A DNA stretch of 64,000 nt, from positions 12,462,001 through 12,526,000 of the forward strand of contig AP026541.1 of the NCBI GenBank assembly GCA_026075535.2, in the 5' to 3' direction. Below the pieces are notes generated by a model. That model saw nothing but the letters and a program-made list of their open reading frames with translations, was not told the origin of the DNA and did not search any database. Source of the DNA: Tricholoma matsutake (taxonomy: Eukaryota; Basidiomycota; Agaricomycetes; Agaricales; Tricholomataceae). A program made the translations under genes and the position numbers. This document shows, piece after piece, positions 54,586 through 64,000 of this stretch (position 1 is the first letter of the stretch; each line of letters begins with the position of its first letter).

Positions 54586-56439
54586 CCTGTAGTCATTGTT
54601 GTCCTGGTTCTCTGTCCCTGCTGTCACTGTTTGCCAGTTGTGCCCCCTGCTGGCATCAGTGGTGTTCCCACTGTCATCCCCTTCTTTGTGGTTGTGGGCC
54701 CACCATTCTTGTTGTCCCCCATCCTTAGTGCTGTCCTTGCTTGCATTGGTGCCATTGTGTTTGTCCACTGTTGGTGTTGGGGTGTTGGTTGTCAGTGTCA
54801 CCTGGCCCTAGTCATGGTCCTGAGGGGGTTGGGTCATTGGTGGTGGGTCTTGTTACACCATCCTGCCATTGTGGCAGTGGTGTTACCTGTTTCGAGAGGT
54901 GGTGGGGTGGTTAGTGGTTACAGTGGGGTCAGGGGCATTTTACGTGTGTACCTCATGGTTATCCCCTACCCCAGCCTCCTGCTAGTGTATTCCTATCTCT
55001 AAAAAAACCCATCACACCCCATTTGGACAGGGAGGGGGGGCCATACATTGCACATTGTCATTGTAAAAGTAGTAGATAACCTAAAATTCAAAAATAACAG
55101 AAAAAACTTGTTAGAACTTCAAAAAGAACAAAAAGAATACTTCATTTACATTGTGGCCCCTCAACACATGTCCACAGCTGTTGACATGTCAATCTGCATG
55201 TGATGTGGCACTCTTGTGGCCATGCAGTTTGTTGTTTGCTGTTGATGAATGGGTGTGGGGGCAGTGTTTGCAGCTGTTGATGGTGGTGGGAGGCATTTGG
55301 CGGTGGTGGGAGGTGGCAGAGTCAGCAGTGGTGGTGGTGAGGTGGTGATAGTGTGCGTTGGCAGTGATGATGTGGCCTGTGCATGCATTTGTCATTGCAC
55401 AGCCACTAGAAATAACACATAGGTAAAGTATGTACATACCTTCCTAAGCCTCTGTGGTCTAGTGGTTTAATGTGTGCATTTACAGGTTACATAAATGGGG
55501 GTAGGTGAGCTTGGACTGCTTGGACTGCTTGGACTACTTGGACTTGTCCTACCATTTCTGCATCATTCTGTGCAGAGTCTGAACAGAATCCTACCTTGCA
55601 AATCCAAGTCCTAGCTCTCTGCTAGGATTCTGCACAGACTGAACTTGGACTCAGCTCAGACTTGGAACAGAAATTTGGCTGGCAATTCTGCCAAATCAAT
55701 TGCTAGGACAGTCTGAGTGGACAGTTCAGATTCCATTCAGATTCCACTTGTATTAGGTGGGGGAGTGTAAAGAACTCTAGCCCTCCATCAACTTTTTACT
55801 TGCTTCCTTGTATCCTTCCTCCCATCCATCAAGCCTTGCATCCTCCAGTAGTTGCCATACTTCTTCGTGACTGTAGGTGAACAGTAGTGGTTGTGAGGTT
55901 TCATCATTTGTTGACAATGTGGCTATGTTGACACATGTTGTGTTGCTGGTGTCATTTGCATTGACTGCAGTGGTGTTTGCCATATTGGTTGCTGTATTGG
56001 TTGTCATAGCTGGTAGTTTAACTGTATATGAGCCAATTTCTTGTGCTGTTTTGTCTGTGGGTTCTGCTGCAGTGGTAGCCACACTAGGTGGCAGTGTTGC
56101 TAAGGTGGCCATTTTTGCATTTGGAGCAGTTGTGCTCAGTGCCATCATTACAGGGTTGACAGCTGCCATGTTTTCATTTAAACTGGGTGTGTTCGCACAC
56201 CATTTCTTCTTTTGGCTTTGTTTGCCTTGTCCTGGGCCTGGCATTGCTAAGTAGAGGAACTGAGAAAGGAATAAACTGAGAGGCTGGTGCTGGGTTCCAT
56301 GTGACTGGTGTACTGGGGTTCTGCAAGACTGAGGTTCTGGTACTATAGCTGGGTGCTGAAACTGAAGACTCAAGAGCTAAAAATAAGAAGCAGATGTAGA
56401 TGTGAACTTGGCACCATATGACATGGCTTGCAAGAATCA

Positions 56440-56660
56440 AAAGCTAGAGTGCTGAAAATAGACCAAAGAGGTGCATTGAATCACACTCTCATCACCAAGA
56501 TGGAGACATAGCGAGTCTCCTGCCTATAGCTATGGCAGGGGCAGTGATAGTGATCACGAAAGGACTCTATGTACATGCGTGCCTACCTACTGGCTACACA
56601 GTCACATGACTACCTGGAGTAGTGTGCCCACACCCTACTCCAGCCCACAGGAGGCAAGTA
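56440..56660 (+). repeat. Repeat copy 2 with two hairpins (partner 46470-46590)
   Basis: GAGTCTCCTGCCTATAGCTA and the following TGGCAGG form a hairpin. GGAGTAGTGTGCCCACACCC forms a second one with TACTCC. It could be an LTR or MITE fragment; ends are not defined. Confidence 0.7.
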
Positions 56661-56879
56661 AGTCGGCCAAGTGTTTTATCCCTGCCTCCAGCTTTTGAAC
56701 CTTTCATTTTTTAATCAGGACCAGCCATGTTGCTCCATACCTCCATCTGCTTTTATTTATTTGATGGCGCATGGGGACAGCACTATGCCTGTGAGATCCT
56801 CAATATCATCAAGTAGCCAAGATGATGTGTTGGTGGGTCTGTCAGTCTGTCTTGGTGTAAGAATGTGTGCTTTGGGCTG

Positions 56880-57430
56880 CTAACTGCTTCATAATGTGCC
56901 ATTGATGCATATATTGATGAGCATCCTTCACCTTAGCTAGACAATGTGTCCGCTGTCCCCCAAAGTTATATTGGATTCTGCATTGAACACTTCTAAGTTG
57001 GGAAAAGCAGCCATGCTGAGAACCACTCAACCGAAGACAACATTATATCATATGGGTGGACAAACTTGAACATAGTGAATATATTGGTAGTTTGAACAAA
57101 CACCAGATTTCAATCATATGTCAGCTGACATCTGTGGGTAAGGTCTAAGTTGTGCAGTGAATGCTTTGAAGTTGGAAAACAGCCAATTTACAGAACTGCT
57201 CGACCGATGTTCCTGTTATTCCTGTTATTGCCTGTGGGTGAATGAACAGTGAATACATTGGGAAGATGAAAACACACCAGACTTCCACAACTTGTCAGCC
57301 AACCTGGGTAATGTCAAAGCTCAGGTTTATGCAGTAAACACACTTCTAAGTTGGAAAACTCACCCTGGTTGCATGATGTGACATATGAGACTATTCAACC
57401 ATTCCAATCTTAGTCAAAGTTGTATACATA
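56880..57430. repeat. Three diverged ~180 bp units
   Basis: GAACACTTCTAAGTTGGGAA at 56981, GAATGCTTTGAAGTTGGAAA at about 57160 and AACACACTTCTAAGTTGGAA at about 57335 start similar stretches. These contain CACCAGA(T)TTC and TGTCAGC. The array is old and degenerate. I see no gene. Confidence 0.5.
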
Positions 57431-57566
57431 TGCAGCAAGCGCCAATAGAATGGGCCTGTTGAGACATGCATGATATAGGACAGCCAGGCTGTCCCAAAAT
57501 AGCAATAATTGGTTGAGTGAGAAGATCTCAAAGTATATACACCAAAAAGCAACTAATAAGCAACTA

Positions 57567-58004
57567 GTGTTTGAAGGTCCAGTCCATGGTTATGTAACAG
57601 TCTTTTGGAATTTTGAGATGTAATCTGCTTGTTAAAGCCTTACAACTTATCCTGGCATTTCCAGATGTTTTGTACACATTGTCAATATATGATTGAAAAG
57701 GTTTGTCATTATGCCTCAGTGGTTTTTACAGAATTAAACATATTAAACATAAAACAATTTTTCCAGTCTATACATTTTCCAAGGTTTTAAGCAAAATATA
57801 TGAACTGGAAAAATTGTTTTGTGTATAATAGGTTTAATTCTGTAAAAATTACTGAAGCATAATGACAAAACATGTTTGGTCCTATCTTGACACTGTGTAC
57901 AAAAAGTCCTGGAATGCCAGGATAAGTTGTAAGACTTTAATAAGCAGATTACATCTCAAAATTCCAGAAGAATGTTACATAACCATGGACTGGACCTTAA
58001 ACAC
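57567..58004. mobile_element. ~438 bp foldback MITE with probable TA duplication
   Basis: The left end is GTGTTTGAAGGTCCAGTCCA and the right end GGACTGGACCTTAAACAC, both flanked by TA. The arms stay complementary for about 200 bp, through TGGTTATGTAACA, GATGTAATCTGCTT, ACTTATCCTGGCATT and AAAACAATTTTTCCAG. Confidence 0.85.
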
Positions 58005-58009
58005 TATTT

Positions 58010-58675
58010 AAAGCAACACTTTTAAACTAGCTTGAGCTTGAGGTGGGAACTTGATGTTTGTGGTAAGCAGCTAGTAAAGATAAATGTGTTAGGAAGACCC
58101 AGTACAAAAAAGGGCAGAAGCACCCAGTTCTAATTTCACCTGTTCTACTGGGCCTTTGCTCACTACAAGACGAGAGGGATTATGGACAGTGCAGCTAGCA
58201 TGGAGTATGGATATTATGAAATGGCTACATTGCCTTAGCCTATCACACACAGAGTGACCATGGGATTCCTGAGAGAATACACCAGGGGTTCCCTCAGGTA
58301 TACATTAGATTTATATTCCATGTTGGATGGGTTGTACACTATTTACTGGGAGGCATGTGTACAGGCAAATACAAATTGGTAACCATAACGCACTGCAACC
58401 AGAAGCATGTTCCTGTGCATGGCAAACACTGAAGTTACATTGGGGTTCATCCTACCAACTTGGGTTGTGTGCTTGTAGCTCAAAATAAGCTCAAAAACTT
58501 TATAATGTTTGCTAACACTTTGATAGGTAAGACAATGTGGCCCTGGTTTTTGAGGAAACATTCAGTGTTATATATAATGAAGTGGGCTTGGTGGGGTGGA
58601 GGTAGGTCGGTTAAGATGATGTCCAGCATAGATAACAGCATTTGGTAGCAGTTTGGCATCTGTGTGACTTCAAGA
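58010..58675. other. Unassigned region
   Basis: No recognisable domain, terminal repeat or tandem period between the MITE and the large satellite. Confidence 0.4.
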
Positions 58676-58679
58676 ATAG

Positions 58680-60985
58680 CTTACTAGCTGCACATTGTAC
58701 ACAACAGATCAGACAAGTTCCAATACCATAAACTGCACATCATAGACAACAGTTCGACCAAGTTCAAATATTGTTAGCAGGACATTTTAGACAAAAATTC
58801 AACTGAGTCCAAATAGGATTAGTACACAACCAGCCAGCCAAGTTCAAGTGTTATGAATGGGGCATGGTAGAGAACAGTTGGGCCGAGTTCAAATACCATA
58901 AACAGGGTATCGTAGACAACAGTTTGACTGAGTTCAAATATTGTTAGCTGGCCATTGTAGACAACAGTTAGATCGAGTCCCAATATTATTAGCTTCCATT
59001 GTATGCAATAAGTTGGCTGAGTTCAACTATCATGAATGACACCTCATAGAGAACAGCTTGACCAAGTTCAAATACCATAAATGGGGCATCCAACAGTTTG
59101 ACTGAGTTCAAATAATGTTAGCATCTTAGACAACAGTTCAACCAAGTTCAAATATTGATGGCTGGCAATTGTAGACAACAGTTCAACCAAGTCCAAATAT
59201 TATTAGATGCACATCATACACAACAAGTCAGCTGAGTTCAAACATTATCAACTGCATATTGAACTTGGTCGAACTCTCAGCTAACATTATTTGAACTCAG
59301 TCAAATTGTTGTAAATAATGTGCAGTATATGGTATTTGAACTCAGTCAAACTGTTCTCTATGAGATGCAGTTCATGATATTTGAACTTGACCAGCTTGTT
59401 GTGCATGATTTTGCAGCTAATAATATTTGGACTCAGTCAAACTGTTGGCTACAATGTGGAGTTTATGGTATTTGAACTTGGCTGGCTTGTTGTGTATGAT
59501 GGGCTGCAGATAATATTTGGAGTCGGTTGAACTGTTGTCTACAATGGCCAGCTAACATTATTTGAACTCGGTTGAATCATTTCTACAATGTCTAGCTAAC
59601 AATATTTGAACTCGGTTGAATCATTTCTACAATGTGCAGTTTATGGTAATTGAACTCAGCTGACTTGTTTTGTATGATGTGCAGCTAATAGTATTTGGAC
59701 TCAGTTTGTTGTCTACAATAGCTAAACAATATTTGAACTCGGTCAAACCATTGTCTACGATGGGCAGTTCATGGTATTTGAACTCGGCCAACTTACAATG
59801 TGCTGCTAATAATATTTTAACCCAGCCAGCCAGTTGTGTACAATATCCAGCTGATATGTGCTGTGTTCAGCTGACCTGCTGTGTTCAATGTCCAATTCAT
59901 AATATTTGAGGTCAACTGACCTGTTGTGTACAATGTGCAGCTAATAATATTTTAACCCAGCTGGCCAGTTGTGTATGATATCCAGCTGATAAATGCTGAG
60001 TTCAGCCAACCTGTTGTCATACAATGTGCAACTCATAATATATGAGGTCAACTGACCTGTTGTGTACAATATGCAGCTAATAATATTTTAACCCAGCTGG
60101 CCAGTTGTGTACAATATCCAGCTGATCAATGCTCAGTTTGGCCAACCTGTTGTGTTCAATATCCAGCTGATAAATGCTGAGTTTGGCCAACCTGTTGTGT
60201 ACAATTTGCAGCTAATAATATTTTAACCCAGTATGCCAGTTGTGTACGATATCCAGCTGATAAATGCTGAGTTTGGATGAACTGTTGTACAATGTGCAAC
60301 TCACAATATTTGAGGTCGACCAACCTGTTGTGTACAATATGTGGCTAATAATATTTTAACCCAGCTGGCCAGTTGTGTATGATATCCAGCTGATAATATT
60401 TGAGGTCGACCAATGTTGTGCATGATGTACAGCTAATAATATTTGAACTCAGTGGAACCGTTGTCTACAGTCCCCCCTTTATGGTATTTGAACTTGGCCA
60501 GCTTGTTGTGTATCATGTCCTGCTAATGATATTTGGACTCGGTCAAACTGTTGTCTACAATGGCCAGCCCACATTATTTGAACTCAGTCAAACCATTGTC
60601 TACAATGCCCCATTTGGTATTTGAATCCAGTCAAACTGTTCTCTACAATGGGCAGTTCATAATATTTAATATTTGGACTCGGTCAAACTGTTGTGTACAT
60701 TTATGGGTATTTGAACTCAGCTGACTTGTTGTGTACAATGTGCAAATAATAATATTTAGACTCGGTCACACCGTTGTCTACCATGTGCAGTGAATAATGT
60801 TTGAATTCAGGCAAACTGTTCTCTATTATGTGCAGTTTATGGTATTTGAACTTAGTCAAACCGTTGTCTACAATGTGCAGTTTATGGTATTTGAACTTGG
60901 CCAACTTCAATGTGCAAGTTATACAATATTTGAACTTGGCTGACCTGCTGTGTACAATGTGTAGCATATAGCTGTGAGGCTTGGC
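58680..60985. repeat. Large 45 bp satellite with orientation switch at about 59260
   Basis: Minus-orientation units (GTAGACAACAGTTTGACTGA, GTTCAAATATTGTTAGCTGG) run to about 59260. Plus-orientation units (CCTGTTGTGTACAATGTGCA, GCTAATAATATTTTAACCCA) run to about 60985. Two unit types alternate in places, making a 90 bp higher-order period. Since 45 is a multiple of three, several 60-110 codon frames with a VVYN..IFEL.QT repeat appear; I do not regard them as genes. Confidence 0.88.
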
Positions 60986-61039
60986 CCATCTGTTATTCAT
61001 TATATCTGGCTGATTAACTACAATTCTAAGCTCTGGCTG

Positions 61040-63075
61040 CACCCTTTCCCTTGGCTATGTTATTCAACCTCAAGTTGACCAGTTACACTTGCAGAATGAT
61101 TAGTTACAATTTAAAACCCCAGCAGCAGTTTTGAATCCTTGGGACCTTGCTATATTGTTGACCAGGTGCAGTGGCATAATAATTAGTTGCAATTCACAAC
61201 TCTGGCCACACTTTTGAATCCTTGGCTCTACTGGAATTGTTACTCTGCCAACATGATCACCACCAATTCAAAACCCTGGCTGCACTTTTTGAATCCTTGG
61301 CTATCCTATTCAACTACTTGAATTATTACCATGACACTGGCAAAATGATCAGCTCCAATTTAAAACTCAGGCATACTGTTGCCACAGCTCGAGCCATGTT
61401 TTTTGGTATCTTGGGACATAAATATAAGTCTGCCCCTACAGCCTCACAACATCAAAACAGAACATTGCCCACACCACACCACTGCAACACACTGTCAAGA
61501 ACCATTCCTTGTCCAATCAGAACCCACAACTGTCCGACCCTTTTCCGCTTTCATTCCCAGCTGCCTTGCACTGCCACCACCGCTGTGCATCAGGCTGCCT
61601 TGTACAGCTCCCACAGCTGCCTTCTCAAGGCTGCCATCTCTTTTGCAAATTTGACTACAAACTCCTGTGTGGCCCCCACTAAGGAATTTATTTATGCAGT
61701 CGAGACACTGCCGCAGTTACTGAGATGTTCTGCTCTGATTCTGTACCCCAGTATTTAAGCTTAGTTAGTTTTGACTTGTATTCCTCAGTTCATATACTGA
61801 CAAAGACTTGATTAAGATTCAACATAAACTCTACTCAACCTGCCAATCTAATTTGTTCTACTCCTACCTCTGTTCTCTAAGAGTCCGAACTTCATCTGAC
61901 TTGACCTCTAGTTTCCCCCTCCAAAGTTCTGGTCTCTCCATACTCCTTTCCCGCACCTCTCGCACCTAACCGCACCTACCTCCAAACCTTTGTCTTGAAA
62001 TTAGGACACCAGACGAGGTGAAGGGTGCAACCTCTTATACGTTGAAGCCAAGTCCTTTCCATTTCCCCTTCCACAGAATCTGCTACAACCTGACAACCTT
62101 CTGCTGTTGACTTCTGCAGGGTCCAACCAGATTCCGACATGCTCTCAGGATCAGTTCTTAACACACACCACTGATGATCTCCACCCAGCCAGTGTTACCA
62201 CCACCACACATACACCCTGGCCAGTGTTACTGCATACCCACATTTACCACTGGTACACTCCTGGCCTATCAAGGTTTAATTTACAATCCAAAACTCTGGC
62301 CACACTTTTTGAATCTATGGATATGTTATCTGCCTGAATTTTAAGTTACTACTCAAAACCCAGCTGCACTTTTTGAGTCCATGGCTAGGTTATTCATCTG
62401 CATGACTAGTTACACTGGCTGAATCATCAGTTACACCTCAAAACTCCAGCTGCACCTTTTCAATCCATGGCTATGTTATTCATCTACATGACCAGTTTCA
62501 CTGGCTGAATTATATGTCACAACACAATATTCTGGCTGCACTTTTTGACTTCTGGGATATCTTATTCATCTACATGACTAGTTAAACTGCCTGAGTTCTG
62601 AGTCACAGCTCAAAACCCCAGCCACACTTTTTCAATCCATATCCATCAACATGATCAGCTATGCTTGCCAATTTATAAGTTAGAGCTTAAATCTCTGGCT
62701 GCACATTTTGAGTCCATGGCATTATTATTCATATACATGACTACTTACACTGACTGCATTATGTGTTTCAACTCAAAATTTCCAGACACAAATTTTGAAT
62801 CTTTTGATACATTGCCTTCATCATTCACCTATGTGTTTTCTTCCAATTCAAAAATTTGGCTGCACTTTTTGACTAGTTCCACTGGCAGATTATCAGTTAC
62901 AATTCACAACTCTGATCATACTTTCTGAAATATTTGCTATGTTATTCATCTACTTGACTACCTACAATACAAAATGTTGACTGCACTTCATCTACATGAG
63001 TAGTTACCATGGCAGAACTATCAGTTACAATTCAAAACTCCAGCCACACTCTCTGATCTTTGCTTATCTTATCTG
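61040..63075 (+). repeat. Second satellite family, ~85-95 bp diverged units
   Basis: About twenty units contain CAATTCAAAACTCTGGCTGC, ACTTTTTGAATCC(A/T)TGG, CTATGTTATTCATCTACATG and ACTAGTTACACTGGC. A non-repeat patch lies at about 61440-62270. The frame at 61222-61758 starts in the satellite and crosses that patch; it shows no known domain. Confidence 0.75.
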
Positions 63076-63079
63076 CCTA

Positions 63080-63612
63080 GAACTATGCAACATCCAAGTT
63101 TGGCTGACCTGTTGTGTACAATGTGCAGCCAAATAATGTATGATCTCAGCCAATTTGTTGTGTATGATGTGCAGCTACACAATATCTGAGATTAGGTGAT
63201 AAATAATAGATGAGTTGGGCTGACCTTTGGTGCACGATGTGCAGCTATACCATATATGATTTCAGCCGATCTGTTGTGTACAATGTACAGCTACACATAT
63301 GATTTTGGCTGATCTTTTGTGTACAATGTGCAGCTACACAATATCTGAGTTCAGCTGACCTGTTGTGTGTGATGTGCAATTAAATAATATCTGAGTTTGG
63401 CTGACCTGTTATGCACAATGTGCAGTTACACGATATATGATTTATCTGAGTTTGGCTGACCTGTTGTGCACAATGTTCAGCTACACCATATATGATTTCA
63501 GCCGATCTGTTGTTTACAATGTGCAGTGCCAACTACACAATATCTGAGATCAGCTGACCTGTTGTGTATGATGTGCAATTAAATAATATCTGAGTTCAGC
63601 TGACCTGTTGTG
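63080..63612 (+). repeat. 45 bp satellite, third array
   Basis: Units read GGCTGACCTGTTGTGTACAA, TGTGCAGCTACACAATATCT and GAGTTCAGC. This variant has ACACAATATCTGAG where the 59-61 kb array has TAATAATATTTGAA. Confidence 0.82.
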
Positions 63613-63616
63613 CATA

Positions 63617-64000
63617 GTGCTTTGAGGTCCAGTCCGGTCTGTTTGTTTTGCCCTTTTGGGACAGGACTGGGACCAGACTGGTTCTATATATTTCACAATG
63701 GTACAGAAAACCTGACTGGACCCTACAGGACCAGTCCATGTCAGTTACATCGCAGTTCCTAAACCGGTCTCAACCAATTTAGAACTGGACCAGGTCCTGA
63801 CTGGTTGAGCACTGGTCAGGACCAGTTATATATGTACATTATATACCTACTACATCAAACAAGACACAGAAAAACCCCCCTCCCTCGTTGGTTCCCATTT
63901 GTCAATTCCCCTGTTTGTTGATTCCCTCCCTCATCAATTCCCCCTCCTTGCTCGTCGGTTGGTGTCAATGTTGGCAGTGTTGGTGTTGGTGTCTAGATGT
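63617..64000. mobile_element. Left arm and start of another cargo element (runs off the right edge)
   Basis: TTTGAGGTCCAGTCCGGTCT opens an arm dense in GACTGGTCC / ACCGGTCT words to about 63845. It relates to 2390-2590 in inverted orientation and to the GGTCCAGTC MITE ends. After 63860 cargo-type AACCCCCCTCCCTCGTTGG low complexity begins. The right end lies outside the window. Confidence 0.48.

Larger units (their letters stand above)
53591..55771. mobile_element. E2: 2.18 kb inverted-arm element, sister of E1
   Basis: The left end is TTTACACTCCCCCACCTAGT and the right end TATTAGGTGGGGGAGTGTAA(A). The arms (53591-53915 and about 55447-55771) carry CAGAGTCC, GAATCCTAGCA, CTTGGACTG and TCTGAGTGGA short repeats in inverted order. 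TAA lies at 53588-53590 and 55768-55770, giving a 3 bp duplication (TTA on the other strand). The interior (53920-55440) has a CCCCCCCTATTGTAGAGGGG hairpin and pyrimidine-rich low complexity. No transposase. Confidence 0.72.
52364..56373 (-). pseudogene. Multicopy Agaricomycete protein with charged EGY repeats, split by element E2
   Basis: The upstream part (56373-55772) has a Pro/Ser/Thr-rich N terminus including MPGPGQGKQSQKKKWC, a Thr/Ala-rich stretch, and EEVWQLLEDARLDGWEEGYK then EASKKLMEG and a TAG. E2 occupies 55767-53591. Beyond it the frame resumes as LQEGYRDGYEA, a TGA, then QKLDQGKEEQACKEGQLKGY and KWLAEGQGPGMCILMQQH. A tail with VQTEDTETADSSTQT and Pro/Ser-rich sequence reaches 52883. 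Weaker coding sequence follows to 52364 (QDSEFW). If one TTA of the duplication is removed, both sides join in the same frame. The EGY.xG charged repeats should form a long helix or coiled coil. I know the family only as uncharacterised, repeat-associated proteins. Confidence 0.55.

Noticed and set aside
55877..56254. Hydrophobic plus-strand frame resembling membrane segments
   Set aside because: It is the antisense of the Thr/Ala-rich part of the 56373 minus-strand gene.
60400..60724. 15-residue repeat protein (VVYN..IFEL.QT)
   Set aside because: Arises from the 45 bp satellite period being divisible by three; frames are short, occur on both strands and lack starts and splice sites. Noted as a finding but not as a gene.
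1..64000. TET/JBP oxygenase gene linked to KDZ elements
   Set aside because: Such genes are known to accompany some KDZ transposons in basidiomycetes, but I saw no oxygenase motif next to any of the KDZ copies here.

Overview
This window looks like a transposon-graveyard segment of an Agaricomycete (mushroom-forming basidiomycete) nuclear genome. The evidence is short 45-60 bp GT-AG introns, protein families that I associate with Agaricomycetes (KDZ transposases with CxC2, CxC5 and CxC6 cysteine clusters, Tnp2-type CACTA transposases, several multicopy proteins of unknown role), and no bacterial-type gene organisation. I cannot name the species. I see no intact housekeeping gene, no rRNA, no convincing functional tRNA and no CRISPR. 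Almost every reading frame is either part of a mobile element or a decayed member of a multicopy family.

Layout. 1-6 kb: start of a CxC2-type KDZ transposase running off the left edge, remnants of two paralogous transposon-associated proteins, a small viroplasmin-like gene and a 325 bp hAT-like foldback MITE with an 8 bp target duplication. 6.3-8.6 kb: a 2.3 kb element (E1) whose inverted arms carry tRNA-like A/B-box sequences, followed by a decayed unknown gene. 10.5-14.4 kb: a KDZ transposon (copy A) embedded in a duplicated block, cut at 14.4 kb by a 5'-truncated Ty1/copia element (14.4-17.8 kb). 17.9-21.1 kb: a decayed unknown gene with a 411 bp foldback MITE inside it, then a lone chromovirus chromodomain. 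22-24.5 kb: low-complexity cargo with a nested 1.24 kb element (E4, 8 bp target duplication). 25.5-27 kb: second copy of the 10.5 kb block with a 300 bp KDZ stub. 28.1-38.2 kb: a second KDZ transposon (copy B) whose transposase gene is split by a complete 5.8 kb CACTA element (31677-37480, 3 bp duplication AGA). 38.4-43.3 kb: 45 bp-period satellite in both orientations, interrupted by a 1.24 kb element (E3). 43.5-46.2 kb: a complete 2.76 kb Tc1/mariner-like element with TA duplication and dead transposase. 48.6-50.6 kb: a decayed XPG/FEN1-like nuclease gene split by a solo LTR (5 bp duplication GCATG). 52.4-56.4 kb: a coiled, glycine/glutamate-repeat protein gene split by a 2.2 kb element (E2) related to E1. 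56.5-64 kb: MITEs and two large satellites.

Two themes tie the window together. First, nesting: boundaries and target duplications allow relative insertion times to be read off. Second, decay by CpG transition: nonsense codons in the dead elements are mostly TGA where the family normally has arginine (CGA to TGA), and the copia pol frame is broken by five in-frame TGA codons without any frameshift. The most unusual architecture is a set of 1-2.3 kb elements with different terminal sequences that share one kind of interior: G-rich hairpins, a GAGCAGTTGCTC-like motif, and an intron-like unit next to a GGGCCCAAAC palindrome. I could not compare anything with databases; family names come from motif recognition.
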